Notes under the pieces: model-generated | The model's database searches: none | What the model saw: the letters and a program-made list of their open reading frames with translations, nothing else | What the model was told of the DNA's origin: nothing | Assembly: GCA_037157565.1 (NCBI GenBank) | Contig: JAZHRO010000063.1 | Coordinates: forward strand, 8,352,001 to 8,416,000 | DNA length: 64,000 nucleotides | Direction: 5' to 3' | Origin: Thalassia testudinum | Taxonomy: Eukaryota > Streptophyta > Magnoliopsida > Alismatales > Hydrocharitaceae | Shown: positions 33,081-44,288 of the stretch, one piece after another | Layout: each line of letters opens with the position of its first letter | Numbering within the stretch: the first letter of the stretch is position 1 | Program-made: the position numbers and the translations under genes

Positions 33081-33655
33081 TGATGAGGGGAAAAAAATTC
33101 CCTCGGACTTAAAACTTCGTGAGAAAGTCCAACAGGGAGACTCAGGTACAAGCAGGTCTAGGGATCTGACCTGCCAACACCTGGAAAGACTCGGGTATAG
33201 GAGGGTCCAGGAATTCGACTGGCCTACACTTGAAATAGCTTCGATACAATCAGATCTGAATGACCTGGCTCACTTAAGGATCCAGCGCCAACGAAGAGAC
33301 TGTGGGAAAAGTCCAACACGGCCATGTCTCTAATAAATGGTGGCATGGCCACTGCAATTAATAACCTAACAACATACATACCCTTGCAATGGGTGTATCC
33401 AACCAGAAGATCTCACAAAAGGACCAACCCTAGCACTATAAATAGCGAAGAGATGCCCTTGAGGCCCTCTCTCAGACAATTCAAGAGAAAATGAGAGATT
33501 GTATTCTTGTTCTTTACTAGTGCATATCTTGGAGTATCACCTTCCCGCTAGACGTATACCCTTTTGTGGTGGAACTGGGTAAACAACCTCCCTATCTCTG
33601 TGTGATTGCTTGTGTTGTTGAGTCAGACCCTCCGATCACTTAAGAGGTTCCATCA
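33081..33655 (+). repeat. Element H 3' LTR
   Basis: 575 bp from tgatgagggg to ttccatca, aligning without gaps to 2441-3015. The TATA box is intact here (tataaata, 33437-33444). It is followed by ttgag, the second copy of the H target duplication, and O pol resumes at once. Confidence 0.93.
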
Positions 33656-34678
33656 TTGAGACTATTTTGATCATTTGTAAACTGCCTTGGTTTACATACA
33701 TTGTTAATTACTTGGCAATTGGTAAAATACCCTTTGATTGGCCTAAGCAGTGGTAGGATAAATTGATTTTCGATGCTAAGTATTACCTTTGGGAAGAGTC
33801 AGAATTGTTCCAAATTTGTGTAGACTAGGTCTTCTGTCGTTGTGTTCCAGACAATGAGTTCACAAGCATGCTTGAATTTTGCCATAATACCCTTTGTGGA
33901 GGTCACTTCTCTAGGAAGAAAATGGTAGCTAAAGTGCTTCAAAGTGGATTATATTGGCCATCTTTATTCTGTGATTCTTATAATTTCTGTCAGTCATGTA
34001 CTAGATGCCAAACCTTAGGTAACATTACCAAAAAAGACATGATGCTCCTAAACTCGATTCTTGAAGTTGAAATCTTTGATGTTTGGGGCATTGATTTTAT
34101 GGGACCATTTACTAAGTCATTTGGGTACCTATATATACTGGTTGTAGTCGACTATGCATCGAAGTGGATTGAGGCCATCCCAACTCGAACTAATGACCAT
34201 AAAGTTGTCATGGATTTTGTGAAACGAAATATCTTTAGCTGGTTCGGAGTTCCTAAAGCCCTAATCAGTGATGGCGGGTCCCATTTTACTCATAATCAAT
34301 TCAAGACTCTTTTGACTAAGTATGGAGTGACTCATAAAATCTCTACTCCATACCATCCACAGACTAATGGACAAGCTAAAATCTCTAATCAGGAAATTAA
34401 GAAAATCCTTCACATGATCATTCCTCGAATTAAAAGGATTGATCCACGAAATTAGATGATGCTCTCTGGGCCTACCAGACTGCATATAAAACCTCGATTG
34501 GAATGTCTCCATTCTGTTTGGTCTATGGAAAATCATGCCATTTACCTGTGGAATTGGAACATAAAGCTTATTGGGCCATTAGGGCTTTCAACATAAATCT
34601 TGATCAATCTGGATGGCAAAGAAAATTCCAATTGACTAAATTGGAGGAAATCTAGAATGATTCTTATGACAGTGCAAG
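33656..34678 (+). pseudogene. pol: Athila-like element O: integrase (zinc finger and catalytic core)
   Basis: After the RNase H-integrase spacer (L-P-W-F...I-V-N-Y-L), an open stretch (33868-34455) holds the His/Cys finger (C-H-N...G-G-H-F, then C-Q-S-C-T-R-C-Q-T) and the core with D in V-V-D-Y-A-S-K-W and D in I-S-D-G-G-S-H-F. The third catalytic residue, normally Glu in N-G-Q-x-E-x-S-N, is Lys here (N-G-Q-A-K-I-S-N, about 34369-34392). Stops occur near 33756 and at 34453 and 34652. Element C then cuts the frame at 34678. Confidence 0.87.
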
Positions 34679-36523
34679 TGATGAGTTGATTTTCACTTTC
34701 GAAGATGATAATTAAGATGATTTGTCGTATTTCTAAGTGGTGGAAAATCAACTAATCAAAATATTGAATTAAAATTAAACCACTTGTAGAAGAGCGGGTC
34801 ATGTCCATAGGGAGGCACTGGCTAATAAACTCACAAGGGTCAAAACCGATGTTCACTATTAATTTCATCAAGAAATCGAGTCAAAACTGCTTCTCAATTG
34901 GGATAATAAGACATGATCATGCTGATTTTGCATTTACATTGAAATTTGAGGGTGTTCTCTTAAATGTGCCACAATATTTAATTAATAAAAGAAAAAATCA
35001 AAACTTGCAATGGAATATAAATGTAATAACTAATGCAAGTTTTACAGTGCAAAAATAGGGGAGGATCTTCAATTGGCTTGCACGCATGGAGGAGAGGATG
35101 GCTAGAGGGGAGGAGCTCACCGGAGATCAAGTGGAGCGAGGGCTTCGTGACGGTGGTAGCAGCGAATCACGAGGTGGCTGGGGTCGGCTGGATGGAGATA
35201 CAACGTCGGTGACGTGGAGTTCTGCCGTTGGCCATGCAGGTGACACCGATGGTTGTGGATGTGGGGGAAGATGCGTTGGAATGCGGTGAGGAGTATGGCG
35301 ATGTTAGTGGTGAGTTTGGTGTCTTGTTCAACGACTTGAGGTGGCTGTTAGGTGGTGGTGAAGATGGGTTCTTCTGTGGAAGAAGATGAATAGTCACGTA
35401 GTGGTGAACGGTTCCTGTTGCGGTGTGCACGTGTTCAGCCATGCATGGTTGCTGGAGGTGATGCACATGCATGCAATCGGTCGTGCGCAGCAGCCGCGTG
35501 TGGCATGTAGAGAACATGTAGCTGCGTGCGTGGACTGCTGTTGGAGTTTTTGTGCACCTGGGTGTGCTGGAGGCGTAGAGAGGGAGGTGCGGCGATGGCA
35601 TGCTGCAGGGGGCGCGGGCACGTAGGGGCACGCTGCTGAAGGGGATCACGTGCTAGAGGCAAGGAGGCACGTGCTGTTGCATGTGTTGCTACAGCTACAG
35701 GTGGAGGCTGCTTGCTGCTGCAGGTGTGGCATGCTTTGTAGCCACTGGTGGAGGTGCATCAAGGGATTGATGAGGGGCTTCAGACGTCAGGGAAGCTTCT
35801 CGGACGTCTTAACTAGTGGGGAGATGGCTACTGTGGTGGTGATGGGAGTGACCGGAGGTGTCTGGAAGGCACAGTAAGGTAGCGGATGCGTTGGGTTCCT
35901 TTGAAGGAAAAGAAGATGATGGTCGTGCAGCCGGTGTGGCCACGCTCATGGTGAAGTGGAGCTGTGAAGGCTCACGCACGGTGTTGGCACGAATCCACTA
36001 GCTTGGCGCAGTGAGTTGTCACCTCGCCAGCCCACAGTGTGGTGGAGTTCAATCGTGGAGACCACGGTGGTGGAGTGGAGCGCACGGTGGTGTAGAAGGG
36101 CGGCATCTCCTCGAGCACGGTAGTAGGTCCTCCTCTCTTGTAGCCATCTACATGGATTTGAAATGGAGAGGCGGAAGCAGATCTGCTTCTCATGCTCCTC
36201 CTTGATTGCCATCTTCAATGGCACACAGCTGTGGCATATTCCCTGCAGAGAAGAGAGAAAAAAATGAATAATAAAAAGATTGGTTTATTTATGTACAAAC
36301 CCTGACATAAAATATTAATTCTAATTCATGCATATAATGCAACCTAAAGACTAATGCTTGTTATTCTAATGCATGCTAAATAATTTATATATGCATGTAA
36401 TTCATAAAGCAAATATATATAAACTAAATTATTTATATCTTAATGCATGCTATGTATACACTAATATTAATCCAATGCCTAGGCACTTAAGTAACTAATT
36501 AGCCCATAAATATGGGCTCATCA
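34679..36523 (-). repeat. Element C 3' LTR
   Basis: On the minus strand it starts TGATGAGCCCATATTTATGG and ends in AACTCATCA. It is full length (1845 bp) and keeps about 500 bp (about 35520-36035) missing from the C 5' LTR. Confidence 0.9.
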
Positions 36524-36844
36524 AATGCCCCCATGCTTAGCTTTTGCTAGTCCCTAGCAAACTCAAGTAATAACCCAGCTCTCCAGGCGAACTAGCCAAC
36601 CCAATCGATCTTCCTTTAGAAACATGTTAAGTTCAGACTTTAGACCTAAGGTTCCCAAGTAGTTGCTAAGTTACAAACTAGGTCGGCTAAGGACGAGTTG
36701 CAGGCACAGGTTTCCTTGATTTCTAGCTCTACCCTAGAGTTTATTGGTCCCAGAGATTAAAATATCCGTGCATGTGCATTGGTCTAAATTATTTGAGGTT
36801 GGTTTGATTACCAACCTAGAAAGAGAGTAAGAGGATTATATATG

Positions 36845-36875
<31 letters not shown>

Positions 36876-37940
36876 TTTTTGTTTGATTCCTCTAAGTCTA
36901 ACCTTGGGTCAGCTATCAACATAGTCTGTGTTAGATTCATTGTTCCCATCACCAAACCTCGAAGGGTGCCTAGCTTTTGATGCTTCGAGATAGCACCATC
37001 CATAGCGATCCCAAGAACTCCTGGCAATCGACACTTTGAGATAGTATTGCCCATGGATTTCTTAAGTGAATTCAGGCCTGTGGCAATCAGCACTTCGAGA
37101 TAGGGTCGCCCATGGTACCTGAACTACATAATGCATTTACATGCCCCTAGTAGGATGGATATCCTAAGAGACAAGCACCAAGGAGGTGACATGCTATCAT
37201 CACATCATCAAGGTGACTATGCACTCCACCTCTCCTGCGACAGGAACTTGTCCAATCAAATTATGTTTTCAAGCATCTCCTAAGTCAAAACTAAGAGAAC
37301 CAAATTTTCTTTAAGAAATGAATTAGGGTGATCACTATTTACACAAGACCAAGTGTGTGTGAAATGTGGATGCTTAGGTTATGAGGACCTGTAAACCAAA
37401 AGGTAGATAAAGACACCTGGTACTACCTAGCCTTTAACTCAATCCCTAGCTTTCCTTCCTCAACCTCTTAAGGAATGATCTGCAACTTAACTCCTACTTA
37501 AGTTTTTAAGTCGACAAAGGACCCTAAGGGTCTAAAGCTAGTAGCTCAACTTAGCTTCTAAAGTTAGACACCTATAGTCAACTTAGTCTAACCTAGGGTT
37601 CTGGTCTTATGCCTAAGAATGCAGGGCCCAGCCAATTAAGCTTAATACCAAAATTTTTTTTTCTCTCTCTCACTCTCTCCTTTTTTTTTGAGAATGCAAA
37701 TGTATACAATGCAGAATGCTTTAACTAAATGCATGAATGCATTATATATAAATGCTATGCATATCCCCAAGTACACCCCCCCATGCCTAAAATCTGCAAT
37801 GTCCTCATTGCATAGAAGGATATTACCTGGGTTAGAGATGGGCTACCATTATTTTGTTGGCAGCCGAATAGCCAAAGAACCTACAAGTCAGGTTCAAGGA
37901 TCAAAGAAATAGGCCCTAAAAATTAGCAAAGTAATGCTGG
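36524..37940 (-). other. Element C 3' untranslated region and polypurine tract
   Basis: Reading on the minus strand: the perfect hairpin GCAATG-AGGA-CATTGC (37811-37796), a G-run (37787-37774), an A-rich run near 37690, three CTATCTCGAAG-type units (37120-36945), a TA/A-rich microsatellite (36880-36838), then ctaagcatgggggcatt as polypurine tract (36540-36524). Confidence 0.65.
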
Positions 37941-39787
37941 CCTAGAAAATAGGTAACCTAGTATGTTGGCGAGCTGATGATGAATCTTAATAGCAAATGC
38001 TCACCCAACCAGGATGGGAATGAAATCATCCCAAGTCACCAGAGGAGGTTCTAAAGGATAAATTGGCATAACAACCTCCAAAGGGGAAGGGGAAGGATGA
38101 CAAGGTTCCTCCAAAAGGAATGGGGAAGGAATGGTGCAGAGATAAACCCCCAGGGTAATGGACTGACTATAGAAATCATCAAGCCATACCCGATACCCCA
38201 TTACAAGAGATATTGGTCTATTAAGCCCCCCCAGTCAAAATAGAAATGAGTAGATCTCTAAGCCAGGGATTGTCTAGGGTGTCCAAAATTTGAGGTTGCG
38301 GGATGGAAATATGATCTAGGTTGGGTCTAGTCGGCTTGGTGTCCATTCCTAACAACCTTCCTAATTCCTCAATTGCATCCCTATCATCCCTTTTACTATC
38401 ACAAGTACCTTCCTGCACTTCATTAGGAGTCAAAATTTTGCCTTCAAACATAGGCGAATCAGAGGATGACTTTGAATCAAATGAAGGCAGGTTGGAAGCA
38501 ACAGATCTAGGGATTATCCTATCAATGTCATCCCTAGGTTCTTGTTCTTTACTCAAATCCTCCTCGGAGTCTATATGTGAATCCACATTAATCTCAAAAG
38601 TTGCTTCCAAATTTTCCATTATTTCACGATGAGGAGGGATATCATAAATAGATGTGCTAAGGAAACCTAATTTGGTCAAATTTGTGACATCCTCGGGGGT
38701 TAATTCTTCAAATGAGACATAATCACCCTTAGTGTCACTCCAAATCTTGAATGTAGGTTCCTCATATAATTCATCCCTCTCCTTATCATACAATTCATTA
38801 TTCACCCGAGGTCTAGAATCATCTAAAATCTCAGCAGATCCCCTAGGGCACTCTATCTGGGGTACATGGTTTACACTAGTAACATCAGACTCATCAGATA
38901 GGTGAATTTCTTCAAGGTTAGGTTCCCTAAGGGTGGGCTTGAGTTCCATCTTATGATCAGAAGGAAGGATGGGATTAACAACTTGACTAGGTCCCACTTC
39001 ATCAAATGTGATGAAAATACTATCATCTGTGTCGAGGTCTTCCAATGGTACCATCATTCCCTTCTTTTGACTCTAATATAATTCAGGTGGGATACTCAAC
39101 CTTATCATCATCTTCCTCGGGTTGCCACCTTTCTTCATCCAATGTATAACTACTTTCATACATATCCTCCTCCCACTTAAGGCATGGACCTTTGAAGGAA
39201 GTGTCATCTAGCGGGAAGGGTTCAAAATCAATCCTCGAAAAGTAGTTATTCTTCCTTACATAATCCCCAAAATTCCCCAACTTTAGGTGTGGCTCTCCCA
39301 TGGGAGATGCATCTAGCGTAGAGGGGTGCATGTCATCCTCAATGGGGTAGATTGGGTGGCTAATTTCTTCTTTTTCTTGTTGTCCTGCTCTTGAAGATTC
39401 TCCCAATAATTCAATCATTTCATCTTGTATTTTCTATATTTCCATCTTCAAAGAGAAGAGGTCATCATTACTATCAGGAGAGAAGTCAGGCTCAGGCTTA
39501 TAGTTTCTAGGAGTTTCTATCCAACCGTTATAATTATTCAGGGAGGGTGGGTTGGGTATTTGTATGGTGTGTAGGATATTAGGCAAGGAAAATCTCGCTC
39601 CTAGGTTCTGCTCATTGATTTGGGACTTAACCAGGCCAATACTCCTATAATAGGAGTAAAAGGGATCCCAATGATTACCATTATGTCCATCAAAGGATGG
39701 ACCATCTCGGTGTATGGGATCGAAGATCACAGAGTTGGGGTAAGGGTGTGGGCAAGATGTGAATGGGTGAAAGTCAACGTGGTCCAT
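37940..39787 (-). pseudogene. Family N orphan ORF, element C copy (broken)
   Basis: Three long open segments (39787-39434, 39418-39083, 39057-38221) in one continuous reading are separated by single stops, and a C-terminal segment follows (from 38201, in another frame). It starts at ATG 39787 (M-D-H-V-D-F-H-P), directly in frame with F-D-P-I-H-R-D-G-P-S-F-D-G, which suggests this is the original start of the family protein. All main blocks of the A protein are present, and the segment W-S-D-T-K-G-D-Y-V is intact. Changes relative to A are spread evenly along the protein. Confidence 0.7.
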
Positions 39788-41052
39788 TCTAACTCACACC
39801 ACAATCAGATTCCCCAAGCAAACACAAATTAGAGGACTTTTTAGGTCTTTAACTAGTTAGCCTTTTGAGATTTTAAGTCCACTTGTAGGTGACAAATCAT
39901 GTTATCTAAACAGTTATGTGCCTACTTGTCGACCTACGATACACCTAAGAAGACCTAACTGAGAGTTAGGTGATCCTCCCTAAAGCCCAAAAAGTTTAGT
40001 CACCACCAACCATGACAAAGAGGGATGCAAGTAGGGTCAAACCCTTCCTTTGATGCATTGCTTTCGCAGTGCTTCTTAACTACCCTCAATCTGCAAGGTT
40101 TAGAGGCAACTTCACCTCTGAACTAAAGTTCGGGTCACTTTAGACCCCAGTAATAGGAGGCTCTAGTCTTATCGATTTCAAACCTAAGGAGTGTCTAAAC
40201 GCGTGCAGTGGTGCAAGAGATATAACTGTGCATACACCGTAGAAGATTTTGAATTTTGAATTGCACGTCAAGTTTGAAAATCAAGTCCTTGGTTTTTAAA
40301 TGTCCCCCCTTTAATTAGTCCTTTTTCAAAAAAAATTAAATATGACCACTTGTTAGATCTATTCAACACAGATTAGGTGGTCTTGAAATTAATCCAAATA
40401 CATTTGCATGATAGGTAGAAATGCAAAGTTAGAAGTGCATACCTGATTCCAGCATTCTTCATGCAATATGCAAGATAGGAAATTACATCTAAATGCTGCT
40501 CATTCAATCCTAAATGATACAACTTAGGAGCAGGCAACTTCTAACAGGCGGCTCGTGTTGTTTTATATATATATTTATGCACAAAGAAAAGGATAAACAA
40601 CCAAAAAATAAAATAAAAACCTAGATCTAAAGAAAAACGAACAGGCTCCCGAAAAATATCACCCAACACGGGCCTAAACAAAATTGGGGAACAAACGCCT
40701 AAAAATGTACACCAGAACAAGGGTTTTCCAAATGAACGTACTAAAATAAAGAGAAGAAAGAAAAATAAAAACTATCTACATCTAAATGGATGAGATGAAG
40801 ATGTGGTCCTTCGGATATCTCCTCCAACGGTGGAAACAAGGTCCACCAAGGCGTTGCTGAGGCGGGTGTGATGCTTCTTCTCCCAGTGTTTCAACTCCAC
40901 CGACAATGTCAAGGATCGCCTGATCTTTGAGGCTGGTGTGATAAGATGTCTCCAAATATGCATACCTCGCACCAACTAGATAATTGAATTGAAATGTGCC
41001 TCAAATAAAATGTGTGAACCAATAAATAAATGAATGCGAGTTTAACAGGCTC
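39788..41052 (-). other. Element C leader (non-coding)
   Basis: It is homologous to the A and B leaders on the opposite strand, with an extra TA-type microsatellite at about 40565-40577. No gene seen. Confidence 0.6.
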
Positions 41053-41056
41053 GTTG

Positions 41057-41076
41057 CCTCCCCGGCAACGGTGCCA
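41057..41076 (-). other. Element C primer-binding site (tRNA-Asp type)
   Basis: The minus strand reads TGGCACCGTTGCCGGGGAGG next to the LTR, the best match to the tRNA-Asp type site among the family N copies. Confidence 0.87.
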
Positions 41077-41078
41077 TT

Positions 41079-42420
41079 TAACAAGTTGATTTTTGCTTTC
41101 GAAGATGATAATTAAGATAATTTGTCGTTGTATTTCTAAGTGGTGGAAAATCGACTAATCAAAATATTGAATTAAAATTAAACCACTTGTAGAAGAGCAG
41201 GTCATGTCCACAGGGAAAAACTGGCTATTAAAACTCACAACGGTCAAAAACTGATGTTCACTATTAATTTCATCAAGAAATCGAGTCAAAGCTACTTCTT
41301 AATTGGGATAATAAGACATGATCATGCTGATTTTGCATTTACGTTGAAATTTGAGGGTGTTCACTTAAATGTGCCACAATATTTAATTAATAAAAGGAAA
41401 AAATCAAAACTTGCAATGGCATATAAATATATAACTAATGCAAGTTTTACTGTGCAAAAATAGGGGAGGATCTTCAATTGGCTTGCACGCATGGAGGAGA
41501 GGATGGCCGGAGGGGTGGAGCTCTCCGGAGATCAAGTGGAGCGAGGGCTTCGTGGCGGTGGCGGCAGCGAGTCGTGAGGTGGCCGGGGCCAGCCGGGTGG
41601 AGATACGACGTCGGCGATGTGGAGTTCTGCCGGTGGCCGTGCGGGCGATACCGGCAGTCGTGGCTGTGGGGGAAGATGCGGTGGAATGTGGCAAGGAGTA
41701 TGGCGATGTTAGCGGTGTGTTTGGCGGCCTGTTCGATGACTTAAGGTGGCTATTAGGTGGTGGTGAAGATGGGTTCTTTTGAGGAAGAAGATGAACAGTG
41801 ACGTGGTGGTGAATGGCTCCCGCTACAGTGTGCACGTGTGTTTAGCCGTGCGTGGTTGTTGGAGGTGATGTGTGCACGTGTAGCTGGTCATGTGCAGCAA
41901 CCGTGCGTGGCATGGAGAGAACATGCGTGGCATGGTGTGGTGGAGTTCGGTCGTGGAGACCACGGTGGTGGAGTGGAGCGCAGGGTGGTGAGTGGGGCAG
42001 CATCTCCTCGAGCACGGTGGCAGTTCCCCATCTCTTGTAGCTGTCTGCATGGATTTGAAATGGAGAGGCGGGAGCAGATCTGCTTCTCACACTCCTCCTT
42101 GATTGCCATCTTCAATGGCACGTAGCTGCGGCATATTCCCTGTAGAGAAGAGAGAAAAAAATGAATAATAAAAAATTAGTTTATTTATGTACAAACCCTC
42201 ACATAAAATATTAATTCTAATACATGCATATAATGCAACCTAAAGACTAATGCATGTTATTCTAATGCATGCTAAATAATTTATATATGAATGTAATGCA
42301 TACAAGCAAATATATATAAACTAAATTATTTATATCTTAATGTATGCTATGTATACACTAATATTAATCCAATGCCTAGGCACTTAAGTAACTAATTAGC
42401 CCACAAATATGTGCTCATGA
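41079..42420 (-). repeat. Element C 5' LTR (internally deleted)
   Basis: It has the same termini as the 3' LTR with substitutions in both (plus-strand ends taacaag and ctcatga) but is only 1342 bp. A block of about 500 bp is missing where gagaacatg (about 41920) runs directly into the sequence matching 36040 of the 3' LTR. Confidence 0.88.
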
Positions 42421-42740
42421 GCATGAACATATAAGGATAGGACAAAAGCTTTACATGACAAGTATATTTCCTGAAAAAGCTTTCTCCTTAATCAGAAGGT
42501 TTGGCTTTTTGATGCACTCTTGAAGTTCTTTCTAGGAAAATTGAGATCAAAATGGACAGGTCCTTTCATTGCAAAAAAGATTTATCCTCATGGAGCAATA
42601 TTAATTGTAGAACCCAAGACTGTATAGGAGACCAAGGTCAATGGTCAGAGGCTGAAGCCTTATATTACCCAGTATCTTGATCTTATTCTTGATAATCACA
42701 TTAACCTCCTGGAACTGTCTTAGAGTTGAACTGAGTTTAG
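42421..42740 (+). pseudogene. pol: Athila-like element O: C-terminal end of pol
   Basis: The O frame resumes after C with I-Y-K-D-R-T-K-A-L-H-D-K-Y-I-S and then W-L-F-D-A-L-L-K-F-F-L-G-K-L-R-S-K-W-T-G-P-F, the integrase C-terminal domain typical of Athila elements. It corresponds to 61370-61510 in D. It ends with a V-N-G-Q-R-L-K-P segment. Stops are present at about 42488 and 42626. Confidence 0.85.
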
Positions 42741-44288
42741 ATAATGATGTAAAACTTAGCGCTAGTTGGGAGGCAACCCGTTATTTTGTATAGGTATCAT
42801 TTTCTTCAATTTTCTAAGCTGACCTGGAACAACAAGCTCAGTCTAGTGATATCCCCTTCTCTTGCTTATGATACTTTAATTGTTTTATTGCATACATTTC
42901 AACGAAGACATTGTAATGAATAGGAATGGAGGGGTGGACATTGCATGTCTTATTTTTTTGGTGTCTACTAATCCTGTCCATATTCCTATATTTAACATTT
43001 GAAAAAAAGGTGTTTTAGTGTAATTCCTAAGATTCAAGCTACGTAAAGTCAAGAATTCTCAATTTTGAGAATTTACTAACTTCAGGAAATGTGAAACAAA
43101 GTCTTTCTACCTAGACTTTTTAGGTCGTATGTTGACTTAATTATCTCACTTATTTACCTAAATTTGGATTGATTTTCCCAAGACTTTGAAAGGAATCTAA
43201 AAAAGCTAAAAGTATTAAGTCAAAGGGGTGATGAGTGAATGAGTTATCGTTTCACCCTTTGGTTTGGATATAGTCTTTGAGTTCCAAGCATTTTCACTTG
43301 CACTATGCACTGACTCGTCTTATGGACGATTTTGTTGAGTCCTTAGTGGTTAATAAGATGTAGTCTTAGGGCTTGTAGATCCAAAGGTTGTTGTCATGTT
43401 TCTAGCTCTTAGGACTATTCCTGTTTGTAGGGGGAAGTATTTAGAATGTATGAAGGAGAGTCACTCACCTAGAAAAATGATTTGGAGAAGAAATAATTTA
43501 TATTCAGCCAAAAAAATTAGAAGCAAAAAAAATATAGATAGAAAAAATATATATATATATTCAACCAAATAAAAGCTTCTCGCCACATATTGATGCTATT
43601 CCTTTCCATTTCTGAATAAAAACACCTCGCTACATATGAGTGTTTATCCTATATAAGAAAAAGAAAAAATATGGAGAAAAAATTAAGAATAAGAGACCTA
43701 GAGGTCCAGCCAGGGAGATATACACCTAATGTGTTGACCTTGGGATAGAAAAGTGATAAGGAGAAAGTTGCCAAGTCCTAGTATGACCTAACCAAAGGCA
43801 TGTTATCTTAGAAAAAGCATAGAAACATTCTAAGTCTTATTGAATACTAGGAATCAACTTAGTTGTCCATCTGACGAGTCACATAAAAATCACACACAAG
43901 ATGCTTAATTGTTTCTTACATTCGATTTGAATCTTATGTGGGTCGACTTAGAGAAAGTCACTTTAGTGACCCAAGTCTAATGGCTAATAAGATTTCTAAT
44001 TTAATTTGGGAGGTTTGAATTTGAGTCAATACTTTAGAATTATTGAGTCTTTGCCGTTAAGGATTTATTCGCAATTTCCTTTCATTAGTGAGAAATATTA
44101 TTGGGATTTTTTATTTAAATTGGCTCGATTTGTTGACAATAGCTTTATAAAAAATGTATATATACCTTACTTTTGGAAATAAAGAAAACCCATGCATTGT
44201 GATTCTCACATGATTTCCACAGGTTTTTCGCATGTTGATTTCTCATGTTGATTTTGCTAGGTACTAGCAAAAGATAGGCATGGGGGTG
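42741..44288 (+). other. Element O 3' untranslated region and polypurine tract
   Basis: Non-coding. It begins with gcgctagttgggaggcaacc (about 42761-42780), a motif I associate with Athila elements just after pol. A G-rich run follows (42921-42937). The block 43454-43750 is recognisably shared with D (62888-63215) and includes a hairpin AAACAC...GTGTTT (43620-43645) and a decayed second one (about 43574-43597). The end, gctaggtactagcaaaag then ggcatgggggtg, is the polypurine tract. Confidence 0.7.

Larger units (their letters stand above)
2441..33655 (+). mobile_element. Element H: complete but decayed Tat-like Ty3/gypsy retrotransposon carrying three nested insertions
   Basis: Two 575-bp LTRs (2441-3015 and 33081-33655) enclose gag, protease, RT, RNase H, integrase, an antisense ORF and a tandem array in the order expected of the Tat lineage. 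The flanks show a 5-bp duplication with one mismatch (atgag 2436-2440, ttgag 33656-33660), and the interrupted O pol frame resumes beyond it. Removing the solo LTR, element A and element B, each with one copy of its duplication, leaves about 12.8 kb, a normal size for Tat elements. Every coding part is broken by stops or frameshifts, so the copy is inactive. Confidence 0.9.
34679..42420 (-). mobile_element. Element C: non-autonomous family N element (minus strand) inserted in O integrase
   Basis: On the minus strand the 5' LTR is 42420-41079, the primer site lies next to it, the orphan ORF is at 39787 to about 37940, and the 3' LTR is 36523-34679. Flanking duplication: gcaag (34674-34678) and gcatg (42421-42425), one mismatch; O pol resumes after it. 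The LTRs differ at about 10 of the last 240 bases on the plus strand (about 4%). C is a diverged member: its LTR middle differs from both A and B. Confidence 0.92.
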
